Positions 1 to 9,317 of a stretch of 46,215 bases of DNA are shown here, one piece after another (within the stretch, counting starts at the first letter, position 1; the number at the start of each line of letters is the position of its first letter). The DNA is from Bernardetia sp. GTDB taxonomy: Bacteria > Bacteroidota > Bacteroidia > Cytophagales > Bernardetiaceae. A program made the position numbers and the translations under genes. The notes under the pieces are model-generated. The model searched no databases. It was not told the DNA's origin and saw nothing but the letters and a program-made list of their open reading frames with translations. Where the stretch lies: the NCBI RefSeq assembly GCF_020630935.1, contig NZ_JAHDIG010000039.1, positions 1 through 46,215 of the forward strand. Direction: 5' to 3'.

Positions 1-42
1 AGAACAGCGCAAAACAATAGCCAAAATTCAAAGTTTTATGGG

Positions 43-150
43 ACAAGATAAGGGTTCTATCTTGTGCTTACCGTTTTTCAGGTCTTAAACAACTTGTCAC
101 TGTTCTGTGGCTCACAGAACAGCAAATATCTATTGATATTCAGTACTCTA
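43..150. repeat. Composite palindromic repeat (copy A)
   Basis: Two repeat types lie end to end. Positions 43-95 contain a hairpin (43-50 pairs with 58-65) followed by CTTGTGCTTACCG and TTAAACAACTT, all shared with the element at 42920-43027. Positions 96-150, read in reverse complement, match the left half of the elements at 9699 and 24384: the end TAGAGTACTG, then ATCAATAGATATTT, then a perfect 10-bp hairpin (100-109 with 113-122, loop GCT). The right boundary at 150 is clear. The left boundary may lie outside the window, so no target duplication can be tested. Mobility is inferred from the better-preserved copies. Confidence 0.6.
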
Positions 151-155
151 ATGAG

Positions 156-190
156 ATAGACATTCTTTCTAAAAGGATGTCTATTTTTTA
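156..190 (+). terminator. Probable terminator of a gene upstream of the window
   Basis: ATAGACAT (156-163) pairs perfectly with ATGTCTAT (177-184) across a 13-nt loop, and a T-rich run follows. The stem is AT-rich, so this is a modest call. It lies between repeat copy A and the first gene. Confidence 0.45.
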
Positions 191-306
191 TTTTCCAATA
201 CTACAATAACATCCAATTTCTCCTGTTTTATGTATTTGTAACTTGAAATTGTACATTTATTCGTACTTTTAGAAATTATCTATTTACTCCTTATCTTATT
301 TTATCT

Positions 307-1407
307 ATGAAGTTATTACAACCCAAGTTATTTGCTTTTTCGCTCTTTTTCTGTTTGTTTTTTATGAGTTTTTCTAGTCTGTATGCCCAAGATGCTAATC
401 AGCTTTTGCAAGAAGGAATAGCTCTGCACGACAAAGGAAAATACAATGAAGCCTTAAAAAAATATGAAGAAGCTCTCAAAATAGTTCCTAAATCGCCAGT
501 TATTCTCTATGAAATGGCACTTACCTATTTTCACAAACGAGACTATAAGACGGCTATCAAGTATAGTGATAAGGTTATTAAATCTAACTCCACAAGTACA
601 GAACAAGGCTATATTATTAAAGGCTCTGCATTAGATATGCTCGGAAAGACCAAAAAGTCTATCAAATTGCTTGATGGTGCAGCTAAAAAATACCCTCAGA
701 ATCATCTAATACGCTACAATCTTGCTCTCAATTATTATAAAATAGGAGACTTAAAGAAAGCTGAAGAAGAACTGATGAACTCTATTGGTCTGAATCCAGA
801 GCATGCTAGTAGTCACCTCATACTTGGTTTTGTAGAGTATGATAGGGGACGAAAAATTCCTAGTATGATGGCTTTAAATTTTTTCTTGCTTTTAGAACCT
901 TCATCCCAGAGGTCAGAAAAAGCATTCGAAATATTACAAAAACAACTTGTAGGTAATGTAAAGAAAAATGGGAATAATGAGTTTACGATTAATATTGGAG
1001 GAGCAAAAGATGATGAGTTTACAGTCATTGAGATGGCAATGTCATTAGTCAATGCTACAAAAGCTATGTATTCTAGCAAAGAATTAGAAGATTCTATCAA
1101 TGAAAAACTAGAAGAAAACGACAGCACCAAAACAGAAAAAATAGTGTTGTTTGATGACTTAGATACAGAAGAAGGAAAATTCAGATTTAATACAAAAAGT
1201 TTTTTTAGTCTCTTAGAGTCTAAGGATAATAAAGAAAATATTTGGTGGTCGTTGTATGCACCTATTTTTCATGCACTCTCAGAGTCTGAGCATCTGGAAA
1301 CATACTGTTACTGGGTTAGTCAGTCTTCTAGTGAAAAGGCTGCCAAGTGGGTAGAGGAAAACACAGAAAAAGTAACAGAGCTTAAAAAGTGGTTGGCTAG
1401 AAACTAA
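307..1407 (+). CDS. Secreted TPR-repeat protein
   Basis: A 366-aa exported protein. Residues 1-28 form a typical signal peptide: a Lys near the start, a long Phe/Leu core and a LYAQ cleavage end. Residues about 30-210 hold four to five tetratricopeptide repeats, with motifs such as ALKKYEEALKIVP and YNLALNYYKIGDLKKAEEEL, which usually mediate protein-protein contacts. The C-terminal half (about 215-366) contains an acidic stretch and a Trp-rich tail that I do not recognise. The gene stands alone: an upstream terminator lies at 156-190 and the terminator at 1413-1454 separates it from convergent hisB. A periplasmic or outer-membrane scaffolding role is inferred from the export signal and TPRs only. 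Confidence 0.8.
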   Translation: MKLLQPKLFAFSLFFCLFFMSFSSLYAQDANQLLQEGIALHDKGKYNEALKKYEEALKIVPKSPVILYEMALTYFHKRDYKTAIKYSDKVIKSNSTSTEQGYIIKGSALDMLGKTKKSIKLLDGAAKKYPQNHLIRYNLALNYYKIGDLKKAEEELMNSIGLNPEHASSHLILGFVEYDRGRKIPSMMALNFFLLLEPSSQRSEKAFEILQKQLVGNVKKNGNNEFTINIGGAKDDEFTVIEMAMSLVNATKAMYSSKELEDSINEKLEENDSTKTEKIVLFDDLDTEEGKFRFNTKSFFSLLESKDNKENIWWSLYAPIFHALSESEHLETYCYWVSQSSSEKAAKWVEENTEKVTELKKWLARN

Positions 1408-1412
1408 AAATA

Positions 1413-1454
1413 AAACCCTCTTTGATGGTTGCGTTTGAACCTCAACGAGGGTTT
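1413..1454. terminator. Bidirectional terminator between TPR gene and hisB
   Basis: AAACCCTC (1413-1420) pairs with GAGGGTTT (1447-1454). An inner GGTT/AACC pair (1427-1430 with 1438-1441) extends the structure. It is flanked by A/T tracts on both sides and lies between two convergent genes, so it can serve both. Confidence 0.75.
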
Positions 1455-1483
1455 ATTATTTAAAATTTTTTGTAGAGGATTTG

Positions 1484-2629
1484 TTACAAAACTCCTTTTG
1501 TAGAAGGCAATTCGGAAGAGCCTGTATGAGTTTTTGCCATTTTTAGGGCTTTAGCAAAAGCTTTAAAGATGGCTTCAATTTTATGATGCTCGTTAGCTCC
1601 TTCGTTTGGTTCTGCCTTGATATTGATATTTGATTTTGATGTATCACTAAGCGATTTGAAGAAGTGCATAAACATTTCTGTCGGAACATCTCCAATTTTT
1701 TCTCGCTTAAAATCAGCTTCCCAAACTAGCCATGGTCTGCCTCCAAAATCAAGGGCAACTTGTGCCAAAACTTCGTCCATTGGCAGACAAAAACCATAGC
1801 GTTCGATACCTCGTTTGTTTCCAAAGGCTTTCAAAAGAGCTTCCCCAAGAGCTAAAGCTGTATCTTCGATAGTGTGATGCTCGTCTATATGCAAATCTCC
1901 TTTAGTCTGAATTTTCAAATCTACTTCTCCATGTTTGGCAATTTGCTCTAACATGTGGTCAAAAAAGGCAAGACCCGTATGGATGTCTGCTTTTCCTGTG
2001 CCATCCAAATCTATTTCTATATCAATATCTGTTTCTTTGGTTGTGCGTTTTACTTTTCCGATTCTTGAACCAAATTTTGCCTGTGGAGCAAGTAAAAAGT
2101 CTTTTATTGCTGTCCAGTCTTCACTTACGAAAGTACAAGTTTTAGCAAGCTCTGGATTTTCTTCCTTGATTTTTTTATCATCTTCTGCAATCAAAATTCC
2201 TTTACAACCTAAGTTTTTAGCTAGTTGAATATCACTAAATCTGTCACCTAAAACAAAAGAATTTTGTATATCAAAGTTAGGGTTGTTTAGATAATGTTTT
2301 ACTAATCCAATTTCTGGCTTACGATTAGGCGATTTTTCATGAGGAAACGTTTTGTCAATTAAAATTTCATCGAACACGATGCCTTCATTTTCTAGCGTTT
2401 TGAGCATTTTGTTGTGGGCAGGATGAAACGTATGTTCTGGAAAACTTACTGTTCCTAATCCATCTTGATTTGTTACCATCACAAAATGATACTCGTTGCT
2501 GGCTTTTAGTTCATAAAGGTTTCTCAAAACGGTTGGCAGAAACTCTAGTTTTTCCAATGAATCTATCTGTTCATCGGCAGGTTCTTTTATGATAGTGCCG
2601 TCACGGTCTATAAAGAGAATTTTTTTCAT
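1484..2629 (-). CDS. hisB: Bifunctional histidinol-phosphatase / imidazoleglycerol-phosphate dehydratase
   Basis: Two steps of histidine synthesis in one 381-aa protein. Residues 1-165 are a HAD phosphatase (DxD motif in LFIDRDGT, Asp8 and Asp10) that removes phosphate from histidinol phosphate. Residues about 185-381 are imidazoleglycerol-phosphate dehydratase, with the metal-binding [13 protein letters not shown] and [11 protein letters not shown] motifs and a second HH motif near the end. The start is set at [11 protein letters not shown] (2629) because the upstream in-frame Met would add 14 unconserved residues. The gene lies 65 bp after folK on the same strand and they may be co-transcribed. 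No other his gene is in the window, so the pathway is not clustered here. Confidence 0.95.
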   Translation of the reverse strand: MKKILFIDRDGTIIKEPADEQIDSLEKLEFLPTVLRNLYELKASNEYHFVMVTNQDGLGTVSFPEHTFHPAHNKMLKTLENEGIVFDEILIDKTFPHEKSPNRKPEIGLVKHYLNNPNFDIQNSFVLGDRFSDIQLAKNLGCKGILIAEDDKKIKEENPELAKTCTFVSEDWTAIKDFLLAPQAKFGSRIGKVKRTTKETDIDIEIDLDGTGKADIHTGLAFFDHMLEQIAKHGEVDLKIQTKGDLHIDEHHTIEDTALALGEALLKAFGNKRGIERYGFCLPMDEVLAQVALDFGGRPWLVWEADFKREKIGDVPTEMFMHFFKSLSDTSKSNINIKAEPNEGANEHHKIEAIFKAFAKALKMAKTHTGSSELPSTKGVL

Positions 2630-2694
2630 TTTATAAATGTAGGGTAGTGAATAGTTGAGAATAGAATACAAAAATAATAGAAAATAACCAGTTT

Positions 2695-3189
2695 TTATCT
2701 GCTTTCTACTAATTGCAACTCCACTGGCAAATCATCTTCACATGTTTCCAAAAGCTCTTGATTCGTCTTTTTCAAAGTAGGATGAACAAAATTAGGTGCA
2801 ATTTCAGCCAAAGGAACAAGTGTAAAACGACGCTGATGTAAAAATGGATGAGGTATTTTTAAATTTTCTTCATCTACAACCTCATTTTCATAGTAGAGAA
2901 TATCAATGTCTATCGTACGAGCATACCATTTCTGATAACGCTTTCTACCTAATTTTTTCTCTATTTCATTTATCTGAGTGAGAGTTTTTTGAGAAGAGAG
3001 TAAAGACGAAACTTCCACCACTTGATTGAGAAAAGCAGGCTGATTTTCTACGCCCCACGCTGCCGTTTGATAGATAGAAGAAACCTTCTGTATTGTTCCT
3101 ATTTGCACAGAAATATACTCTCTTGCTGCTGCAAGATTCTCATTTCTATCTCCTAGATTTCCTCCTAACAATAAAAAAATAGTTTTCAT
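2695..3189 (-). CDS. folK: 2-amino-4-hydroxy-6-hydroxymethyldihydropteridine pyrophosphokinase
   Basis: HPPK transfers pyrophosphate from ATP to hydroxymethyl-dihydropterin in folate synthesis. The 164-aa length is normal for the family. Visible landmarks are the N-terminal [10 protein letters not shown], the YQTAAWG segment, the signature [10 protein letters not shown] (its acidic residues bind magnesium) and [19 protein letters not shown]. It is cytosolic. It is followed by hisB after 65 bp, and a strong terminator at 3202-3242 separates it from the gene before. Confidence 0.95.
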   Translation of the reverse strand: MKTIFLLLGGNLGDRNENLAAAREYISVQIGTIQKVSSIYQTAAWGVENQPAFLNQVVEVSSLLSSQKTLTQINEIEKKLGRKRYQKWYARTIDIDILYYENEVVDEENLKIPHPFLHQRRFTLVPLAEIAPNFVHPTLKKTNQELLETCEDDLPVELQLVESR

Positions 3190-3201
3190 TTTATTTAAAA
3201 C

Positions 3202-3242
3202 AAAAACGAGAATAACTTTTTGATAGGGTTATCCTCGTTTTT
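3202..3242 (-). terminator. Strong terminator after the Ig-like lipoprotein gene
   Basis: AAAAACGAG (3202-3210) pairs with CTCGTTTTT (3234-3242), extended inside by ATAAC/GTTAT. On the minus strand the stem is followed by a T-rich run. It separates the gene ending at 3268 from folK. Confidence 0.8.
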
Positions 3243-3267
3243 TGTATGAGTTTTTGATTTTGTGGTT

Positions 3268-4860
3268 TTACTCTACCTTGAAGTAATAAATTCTTCGACT
3301 TATTTTACCTGAAATATCTTCTGCTTGTATCGTAAGAGTATAAACAGTACCACTCCTTATACCATCTTCTACTGTAAATGGAACATATTGTTTCGTTGGA
3401 TCATTAATATCGATAATATTTCTAGCTACAAAGTTAATTTCAACAGAGTTTATATCATTTAATTGTCCTATTGTAATTGGAGATCCTTGTTCCTTTTGCC
3501 AAGTAGCTACGTAATTTTTCAATATTGAAAGATCAATAATTTTATCAAATAACCTATAAGTAGTACCTGCCAAAATATTTGTTGTATCTGAACCAATAGG
3601 AATTAGTTCACTTGAATTATCCTTACCAATATTATTGACGTTTATACTAGGGGCTGCATTTTCTATGATTCTAATAACTGTCTCTTGAGTAGTAGGAGCA
3701 TTACCAGCAGTGTCAGTAGCTACTGTAATAATTTTGTACATGTCTCCTTTTTGTGCATCAGAGGGGATAGGTACGATAGAATCATTAAAAGAGGTAATAA
3801 TAGTGTCAGATTTATTAATATCTATAAGACTATAAAAAGGATTATTTTCTTGACTATCAAAATAAATAAATAAGTCTTTTAGTTTACCATCATTATCAAG
3901 AGAACTTGATTCGAGTTTATCAATTACTTCTACTCTAGTAATAAATAATTCTTGTCCTTCTATTACTTCTATTTCTCCTTCCTCGTTTATGTTGTTAGGG
4001 TTAGTGATAACATTTTTTATCTCTGGACTTTGATCATCACAGTCTACCAAAAAAGAAAAATTAGTTGTGCTAATGTTACCAACACCGTCCCATACTCTAA
4101 ATATCAAGTTAAGTGTTGTTCTATTAGGCACGGATGGGACTTTAACTTGCTCTCGTTGAAATAGCTCTTTTAATTGTACAGAATTTTGGTTCTCTAAGTC
4201 AATAAGAACGGAATCAGAAAATCCTTCAAAACGAGCAGATATTTTGTCTAAAGCAACATTATCACTTACTGAACCTGATATAGGTATGACGCTTCCTCGG
4301 CAGGCTTGATACTTTCTATTTGCTTCGTCTAAAAGTATAATATGCAAATTTTCCTCTATATTAAATTCTGAATTCAAATCTATATTTATATTTAAGCCAG
4401 AAGGGTCTGGTATAGAATTATCTCCCCCAACAGCAAATGTCCTTTCAATTCTTGTTACATTGGGTTCTTTTCCTTCTGCAGTCTGACGGTCAGTTACGAT
4501 AAGTCTAAAGTCATATATTCCTGTTTTTGCATCTACTGGAATGGTTTTGATTCTATATTCATTCAAACTCACCAATCTAGCTCTAATGCTATCGCTATCT
4601 AAGAATATCGTATCGTTTAGCGTACTACTTCCTGTTCCCGTGTATTCAATCTCTATTCGTACACTTCCAATGCCGAAATTATCTGAAAGAGCAGCATTTA
4701 AGAAAATGGTTTCCGTTACGTTATATTCTGATTCTATCGTAAAGTCTCTAACGACAGGAGGCAAAAGGTCTTCAATCGGCACACACCTAAAAAAGCCTAC
4801 GACAAGACCTAAAAAAAAGAGAGACAGAAAAATATATTTTTTGTAGAAAAATAGGTTCAT
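3268..4860 (-). CDS. Probable surface lipoprotein with Ig-like (DUF4625-like) repeats
   Basis: A 530-aa exported protein. The N-terminus is a hydrophobic signal ending at Cys26 (GFFRC), which is probably lipidated although the residues before the Cys are not a canonical lipobox. The rest is all-beta and built from at least three related modules with SDNFGIGSVRIEIE, SDNVALDKISARFEG and a later VEVIDKLESSS segment. These resemble the Bacteroidota DUF4625/Ig-like fold, with phrases such as YDFRLIVTDR and ATDTAGNAP typical of that fold. No catalytic motif is visible. A role in surface binding is inference. It ends at a strong terminator. Confidence 0.7.
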   Translation of the reverse strand: MNLFFYKKYIFLSLFFLGLVVGFFRCVPIEDLLPPVVRDFTIESEYNVTETIFLNAALSDNFGIGSVRIEIEYTGTGSSTLNDTIFLDSDSIRARLVSLNEYRIKTIPVDAKTGIYDFRLIVTDRQTAEGKEPNVTRIERTFAVGGDNSIPDPSGLNINIDLNSEFNIEENLHIILLDEANRKYQACRGSVIPISGSVSDNVALDKISARFEGFSDSVLIDLENQNSVQLKELFQREQVKVPSVPNRTTLNLIFRVWDGVGNISTTNFSFLVDCDDQSPEIKNVITNPNNINEEGEIEVIEGQELFITRVEVIDKLESSSLDNDGKLKDLFIYFDSQENNPFYSLIDINKSDTIITSFNDSIVPIPSDAQKGDMYKIITVATDTAGNAPTTQETVIRIIENAAPSINVNNIGKDNSSELIPIGSDTTNILAGTTYRLFDKIIDLSILKNYVATWQKEQGSPITIGQLNDINSVEINFVARNIIDINDPTKQYVPFTVEDGIRSGTVYTLTIQAEDISGKISRRIYYFKVE

Positions 4861-5170
4861 AAATATTGGCTAAATTTTCTTTGATGGAAAATTGAAAGTA
4901 GCTTAACGATTAGAAAACTCATACTTACAAGATAAGTTTCAAAGTTAGGGTTTTATCCTTATCTTAAAGTCTTTTAGATGAGTAACGTTTCTTTTTTTAT
5001 TAAAAATACGAACAATCAAGCCGAATTTCAAAAAATTAAGTCTTATTTTTGATATTCTTTCTAAGAATTAAAGGAACTGTGTAGAACTGGTGTGTATTAT
5101 TTTTTATGTAATTCACATACTTGAAGTTGAAGTTTTTACAATTATCCATTGTCCATTTTCAATTAATTAA
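4861..5170. other. Divergent intergenic region (310 bp)
   Basis: This AT-rich stretch lies between two divergent genes. It holds CAAAGTTA at 4940-4947, an exact minus-strand TAnnTTTG box (TAACTTTG) about 80 bp before the lipoprotein start, but no TTG at the expected spacing. Overlapping it is an 8-bp inverted repeat, AAGATAAG (4929-4936) with CTTATCTT (4958-4965), placed like an operator. No convincing plus-strand promoter or small gene was seen. Confidence 0.4.
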
Positions 5171-6535
5171 ATGCTTTTTAAAAAAATAATAACTGCTTTT
5201 GTCGGACAAACAGATACTAGCGACGGAATTACGATACGCTTTGGCAGATATTCTGATGCACACAAAACATTAGAAAAATATGATGCTTGGGCAAGGTCGA
5301 CGAGCTTTTTCGAACAAAAAAACTATTTGCAAGCCTATTTAGAGTTTTTTAATTACTTGTTAGATGACGATGAGAGTAATTTGAGTTACGAAACTGTGCA
5401 AGTAAACGAAGGTGGAGATATTACAGATTTTAAAATAGATTTTACCCTTCAGCAAGGCTCAAAGATAGTTCGTGGTTTTGCCAATTCGGAAGAGTTTGTT
5501 GGAGAAGTGAAGCTCGTAAAGATAAAAGACAACCTACACGTAGCACTTGGACGACGACTGATGGAAATGAATTACGAACTTTTATATAGTGGTTTTTCAT
5601 TAGATGAAAATGGCGTGATTTGGATTCGTTTCACAACCAATACAGTAGATAGTTTTGCTGGCAAGCTCTACAACGGACTTAGAGAAATTGCAACTCGTTC
5701 AGATTCTCAAGACGATTTACTTTTGAGTGAGTTTAAAAATCAGTTGGAAGCTATTGATGACAAACACATCGAATACTTATCAGAAGAGCAGCAACAAGTA
5801 AAATTACGCTTTCTGAAAAAATGGATAAAAGAAACTTTAGAAAAAGTAAAGACGCTACACACAGAGAGATTGGCTTCGGCTATATCGTATATGCTCCTTA
5901 CACTGCTATATAGAATAGATTATTTGCTTACGCCAGAGGGAACACTAACAGCCATTTTAGAAGATATTCATAAAATTGTTTTTTACGACCAAAACCGTTT
6001 GCCTGTTCAGAGAAATGACTATGCCATTAAAGAGTTTGAGAAAATATTGACGATGTCAGACAAAGAACTCTTACTCAATTTCTATGAAACCAAATCTACT
6101 TTCGGCATAGCAAAACCTGCTTATGAGCAAGATATTAAAGAAATTATAGAAAAACAGTTGCAGGCTGCCCTATGGTTTGAAAAAAATGACCAAGAACATC
6201 TTACTCCTTTTGTATTTGAATATATTGCTGGCTATTGTTTGTTTAATTATGGCTTGGCTCGTCCTACAAAAGAGTGCTTACACCTTTATTTTCAAATTAT
6301 ACATGCTGATTTTTTCGATGCACTTGGAGCAAAACATACTTTTGCAGACACTAGAGAAGATGAAACTGTATTAAATAAAAACTTGATTACAAAGCGTATA
6401 GATTTTATTTTAGAAACGTGGAGACAGATGTATCCTCATCTTTTTGAAAAAACACCAAAGATTTCATATAAAAACTTTACTAATTTTTCGTCTGATTATT
6501 TTTCGTTTGTAAAAGATTTGAAAGTCAGCAACTGA
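5171..6535 (+). CDS. Uncharacterised 454-aa cytosolic protein
   Basis: No signal peptide or membrane segment is visible. Residues about 80-190 alternate short strands and helices (IVRGFANSEEFVGEVKLV, then VALGRRLMEMNYELLYSG, then GVIWIRFTTN), recalling YbjN or CesT-like chaperone folds; this resemblance is weak and only by eye. The remainder is mainly helical, with a Lys/Glu-rich stretch around 210-240. I do not recognise the family. It is followed after 65 bp by an alpha/beta hydrolase on the same strand and could share its transcript. Composition is like that of its neighbours, with no sign of truncation. Confidence 0.7.
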   Translation: MLFKKIITAFVGQTDTSDGITIRFGRYSDAHKTLEKYDAWARSTSFFEQKNYLQAYLEFFNYLLDDDESNLSYETVQVNEGGDITDFKIDFTLQQGSKIVRGFANSEEFVGEVKLVKIKDNLHVALGRRLMEMNYELLYSGFSLDENGVIWIRFTTNTVDSFAGKLYNGLREIATRSDSQDDLLLSEFKNQLEAIDDKHIEYLSEEQQQVKLRFLKKWIKETLEKVKTLHTERLASAISYMLLTLLYRIDYLLTPEGTLTAILEDIHKIVFYDQNRLPVQRNDYAIKEFEKILTMSDKELLLNFYETKSTFGIAKPAYEQDIKEIIEKQLQAALWFEKNDQEHLTPFVFEYIAGYCLFNYGLARPTKECLHLYFQIIHADFFDALGAKHTFADTREDETVLNKNLITKRIDFILETWRQMYPHLFEKTPKISYKNFTNFSSDYFSFVKDLKVSN

Positions 6536-6600
6536 GTAAATTAGCAATTCAAAATTCAGCCGTTTTTGATGTTTTCATCAACGACAAACCTCTCACACAC

Positions 6601-7485
6601 ATGAAAAAAATTGAAATAAAATTACCTAATACTTTAGCTCCTGCAAAATCTATTCTTATAGACTATCACGTTCCAGAACAGAGGACAAGTTACAAAACCC
6701 CAGTTATTGTTTTTTTACACGGCTTTAAAGGCTTTAAAGATTGGGGAGCTTTCGACCAGCTTGCACAAATATGGACACAAAAAGGTTTTTTGGTTTTTAA
6801 AGTCAGTTTTTCACACAATGGAACAACTGCTGAAAACCCTGTAGATTTTGAAGATTTGGAAGCCTTCGGACAAAATACCATAACAAAAGAACTTTCTGAT
6901 ACAGCTACAGTAATAAATTTTATTTACAACAAAAATTCAGACCTGCCAAAACGCAATATAGAAGATATTCGTCTGGTTGGGCATAGCAGAGGAGGAAGCA
7001 CAGCTATTATTTATGCGTCGAAAGACCAGAGAATTAAAAAAGTAATTACACTTTCAGCCGTTAGCGATTTAGAAAAACGTTATTTCAATGAGCAAAACAA
7101 AAAGCAATGGCATTCAAAAGGTGTTGTAATTATCAAAAACGGACGAACCAATCAAGATATGCCTTTATTTGAATCTTTTTACGAAGATTTTAAAAAGCAA
7201 CCTCAAAACTACTCTGTAAAAGATGCCACAGAAAAATTAGCAAGAGTAAAAATGCCTCAACTGATTATCCACGGAGCAGACGACCAATCTGTTACACAAC
7301 AAGATGCAGAAGAGATTTATGAATGGACTAATACAGGTACAAATCCGAACCAAAATGCAAAGCTAGTTTTGATTGAAAAAGCAGACCACACCTATAATAC
7401 AAAACATCCTAATTTGATAAGCAATATTGAAGAACTACCAACTCCATTCTTAGAAATGGCTAATTTGGTAACCAAATTTGAGTAA
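6601..7485 (+). CDS. Alpha/beta hydrolase (serine esterase/peptidase-like)
   Basis: A 294-aa hydrolase of the dienelactone hydrolase / prolyl oligopeptidase-like group. Landmarks are the oxyanion segment VIVFLHGFKGFKDWGAF (about 35-51), the nucleophile elbow GHSRGGS with Ser129, a late acidic residue in IIHGADDQSV and the catalytic His in KADHTYNTKHP. There is no signal peptide, so it is probably cytosolic. The substrate cannot be read from the sequence. It is preceded by the 454-aa gene on the same strand and converges on the deaminase gene. Confidence 0.85.
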   Translation: MKKIEIKLPNTLAPAKSILIDYHVPEQRTSYKTPVIVFLHGFKGFKDWGAFDQLAQIWTQKGFLVFKVSFSHNGTTAENPVDFEDLEAFGQNTITKELSDTATVINFIYNKNSDLPKRNIEDIRLVGHSRGGSTAIIYASKDQRIKKVITLSAVSDLEKRYFNEQNKKQWHSKGVVIIKNGRTNQDMPLFESFYEDFKKQPQNYSVKDATEKLARVKMPQLIIHGADDQSVTQQDAEEIYEWTNTGTNPNQNAKLVLIEKADHTYNTKHPNLISNIEELPTPFLEMANLVTKFE

Positions 7486-7754
7486 AGTATCTCAAAACAG
7501 AATATATTTTAGGTGATAATAAGTTAATAAAAGTTAAATTATAAGATGATTTTAACTTGAAGTCAGTTTTAAAATTGTAGAATACAGTTTTGAAATTGAC
7601 TTTTTTTTATTTGCTATTATCAAAGAATTTTTCTCATACAAACGGCAAGAAAAAAAAGTGAAAAAAAATTAACTGATAGCAAAATCGTATCATTTGCATT
7701 TGCTTTTTAAACCAATTAAGGTTTGGTTGAAAATGGTTTTGTCAAAATAAATAA
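7486..7754. other. Convergent intergenic region
   Basis: This AT-rich 269-bp stretch lies between two convergent genes. The only structure seen is a weak hairpin, AACCAA (7710-7715) with TTGGTT (7723-7728), which might serve as a terminator. No open frame with coding character was found. Confidence 0.3.
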
Positions 7755-8213
7755 CTAATGACGAAGTTTTTTAAAGAATTTTTTTAATAACTCTTCACAT
7801 TCTTGCGTCAAGATTTCATTTTCTATTTTTATCTTTTTTGGAAATAATTTTGAATCTGTTAGCACAGAAAAACCACGTTGCAAATCATTTGCCCCATAAT
7901 AGATTTCCGAAATTTGAGACCACGCCAGCGCACCTGCACACATTACACAGGGTTCAAGGGTTACATACAACTTACAACCTGTCAAATACTTAAAATTTAA
8001 GGTATTGGAAGCCGAAGTAATGGCAATAAGTTCTGCGTGAGCAGTTACATCTTGTAGTTTTTCTGTCATATTATGCGCTCTAGCTATTATTGTATTCTCG
8101 TGAACGATGATAGCTCCCACAGGAATTTCACCTACTTCAAAACTCTTTTGAGCCTCTTTCAAGGCTTCATACATAAAAAAATCGTGAGAGAAGTTTGTTA
8201 AAAAAGTACTCAT
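7755..8213 (-). CDS. tadA: Cytidine/deoxycytidylate deaminase family protein, probably tRNA adenosine deaminase
   Basis: TadA converts A34 to inosine in the anticodon of tRNA-Arg. The 152-aa protein has both zinc motifs: HAE (His59, Glu61) and PCVMC (Cys89, Cys92), with the following AGAL typical of TadA. The N-terminal FMYEALKEAQK and GEIPVGA also match this group. Some Bacteroidota have a closely related guanine deaminase, so tadA is likely but not proven. The annotated start leaves a normal TadA N-terminus; Met14 is a less likely alternative. Confidence 0.85.
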   Translation of the reverse strand: MSTFLTNFSHDFFMYEALKEAQKSFEVGEIPVGAIIVHENTIIARAHNMTEKLQDVTAHAELIAITSASNTLNFKYLTGCKLYVTLEPCVMCAGALAWSQISEIYYGANDLQRGFSVLTDSKLFPKKIKIENEILTQECEELLKKFFKKLRH

Positions 8214-8322
8214 TTTTGTTATAAATTATTTGTGTAATAAAAATTGTTATAAATACATATAAAATTGATTGCTAAATCGCAAATCAGTCTATTTATTTGT
8301 AAAATTAATCGTTAATTATTAA

Positions 8323-8412
8323 TCATTCGTCGAAAATAAAGATTTGTTTACCGATGTAAAGGTTGTGTTTGTCGTAAATGGCACTATTCATGATAAGGGG
8401 TTTTGTTTTTTA
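8323..8412 (-). pseudogene. Possible remnant of a LysM-type domain
   Basis: On the minus strand a short open frame ends at TGA (8323-8325). It encodes a tail containing HNLYIGKQIFIF, which resembles the last strand of LysM peptidoglycan-binding domains (NLKVGQKLKI-like). The frame is closed upstream at about 8412 and only 22 residues follow its Met (8391). It may be a decayed gene end or chance. Confidence 0.2.
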
Positions 8413-8458
8413 ATTCAATAAATTTTAGGTGTAACTTTTATTTTTAATAAAACGTTGT

Positions 8459-8466
8459 TATATTTG
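8459..8466 (+). promoter_or_regulatory. Candidate -7 box of the sigma factor gene
   Basis: TATATTTG matches the Bacteroidota TAnnTTTG box exactly. No TTG is found at the usual distance upstream, so the match is half a promoter. Transcription would begin around 8472, before the sigma factor start. Confidence 0.35.
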
Positions 8467-8549
8467 TCTATATCAAGCAATTATTACAGATGCAGTACGC
8501 TTTGTACTTCTGTTTAAAGCAATACCCACTATTAAGCCACGTTAAGAAG

Positions 8550-9227
8550 ATGCAAACTAAGAGTAATTTAAAATCAAAGAAAATAACGAATAAGGTCAAG
8601 AAGCAAATAGATGCTTTTCCTTTAGAAGATTTACTACAAGCAGACGATAGCCAACTCATCAGTTTATACAAAGCTGGTAACGACAATGCTTTTGCTGTTT
8701 TGCTCAATCGCCATAAAAATAGAATTTTTACTATTCTTATTACGATTGTAAAAGATACTTATATCGCAGAAGATTTGATGCAAGAGGCATTTATAAAAGT
8801 AGTAGATACTATTCGTTTGGGCAAATACAATGAAGAGGGTAAATTTTTGCCTTGGTTGTCTCGTATTGCTCACAACTTGGGAATAGATTACTTTAGAAAG
8901 CAAAAACGCTACCCTACCATTACCGTAGAAGACGGTAGTACGGTTTTTAATACTATAGAATTTACTCAAAAATCTTCGGAAGAAGCTCATATAGAGCAAG
9001 AGATTTGTGAGAATTTGAAAAAACATGTTCGTCAGCTTCCTGATGCTCAAAGAGAAGTCTTGATTATGCGTCAGTACTTTAATATGAGTTTTCAAGAAAT
9101 TGCAGATGCAACACATGTTAGTATAAATACTGCTTTGGGAAGAATGCGTTATGCTCTTATCAATCTTAGAAAACTTATGGAGGCAAGTGAAGAGATGAAT
9201 AAAAATCTAAATAAACTTACTCATTAA
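8550..9227 (+). CDS. ECF-type RNA polymerase sigma factor
   Basis: A 225-aa sigma-70 family factor. Region 2 is visible in NRHKNRIFTILITIVKD and AEDLMQEAFIKVV, with PWLSRIAHNLGIDYFRKQKR after it. Region 4 is QLPDAQREVLIMRQYF followed by the helix-turn-helix FQEIADATHVSINTALGRMRYAL. The start at 8550 is chosen because the longer frame from 8490 would add 20 hydrophobic residues not expected in this family; 8490 is possible. A 91-aa protein follows after 90 bp, the place where anti-sigma factors are usually encoded. The regulon is unknown. Confidence 0.88.
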   Translation: MQTKSNLKSKKITNKVKKQIDAFPLEDLLQADDSQLISLYKAGNDNAFAVLLNRHKNRIFTILITIVKDTYIAEDLMQEAFIKVVDTIRLGKYNEEGKFLPWLSRIAHNLGIDYFRKQKRYPTITVEDGSTVFNTIEFTQKSSEEAHIEQEICENLKKHVRQLPDAQREVLIMRQYFNMSFQEIADATHVSINTALGRMRYALINLRKLMEASEEMNKNLNKLTH

Positions 9228-9317
9228 GCATAATCGTTGGAAGGGATTGAATACGAGCTTACAATCAGGACAACTCAAAAAAACAAAGGTTATTCTACCA
9301 TATAAGCTAAAAAGCGT

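Noticed and set aside
1484-2671. Longer hisB start at 2671
   Set aside because: It adds 14 residues before the conserved [11 protein letters not shown] start of the phosphatase domain.
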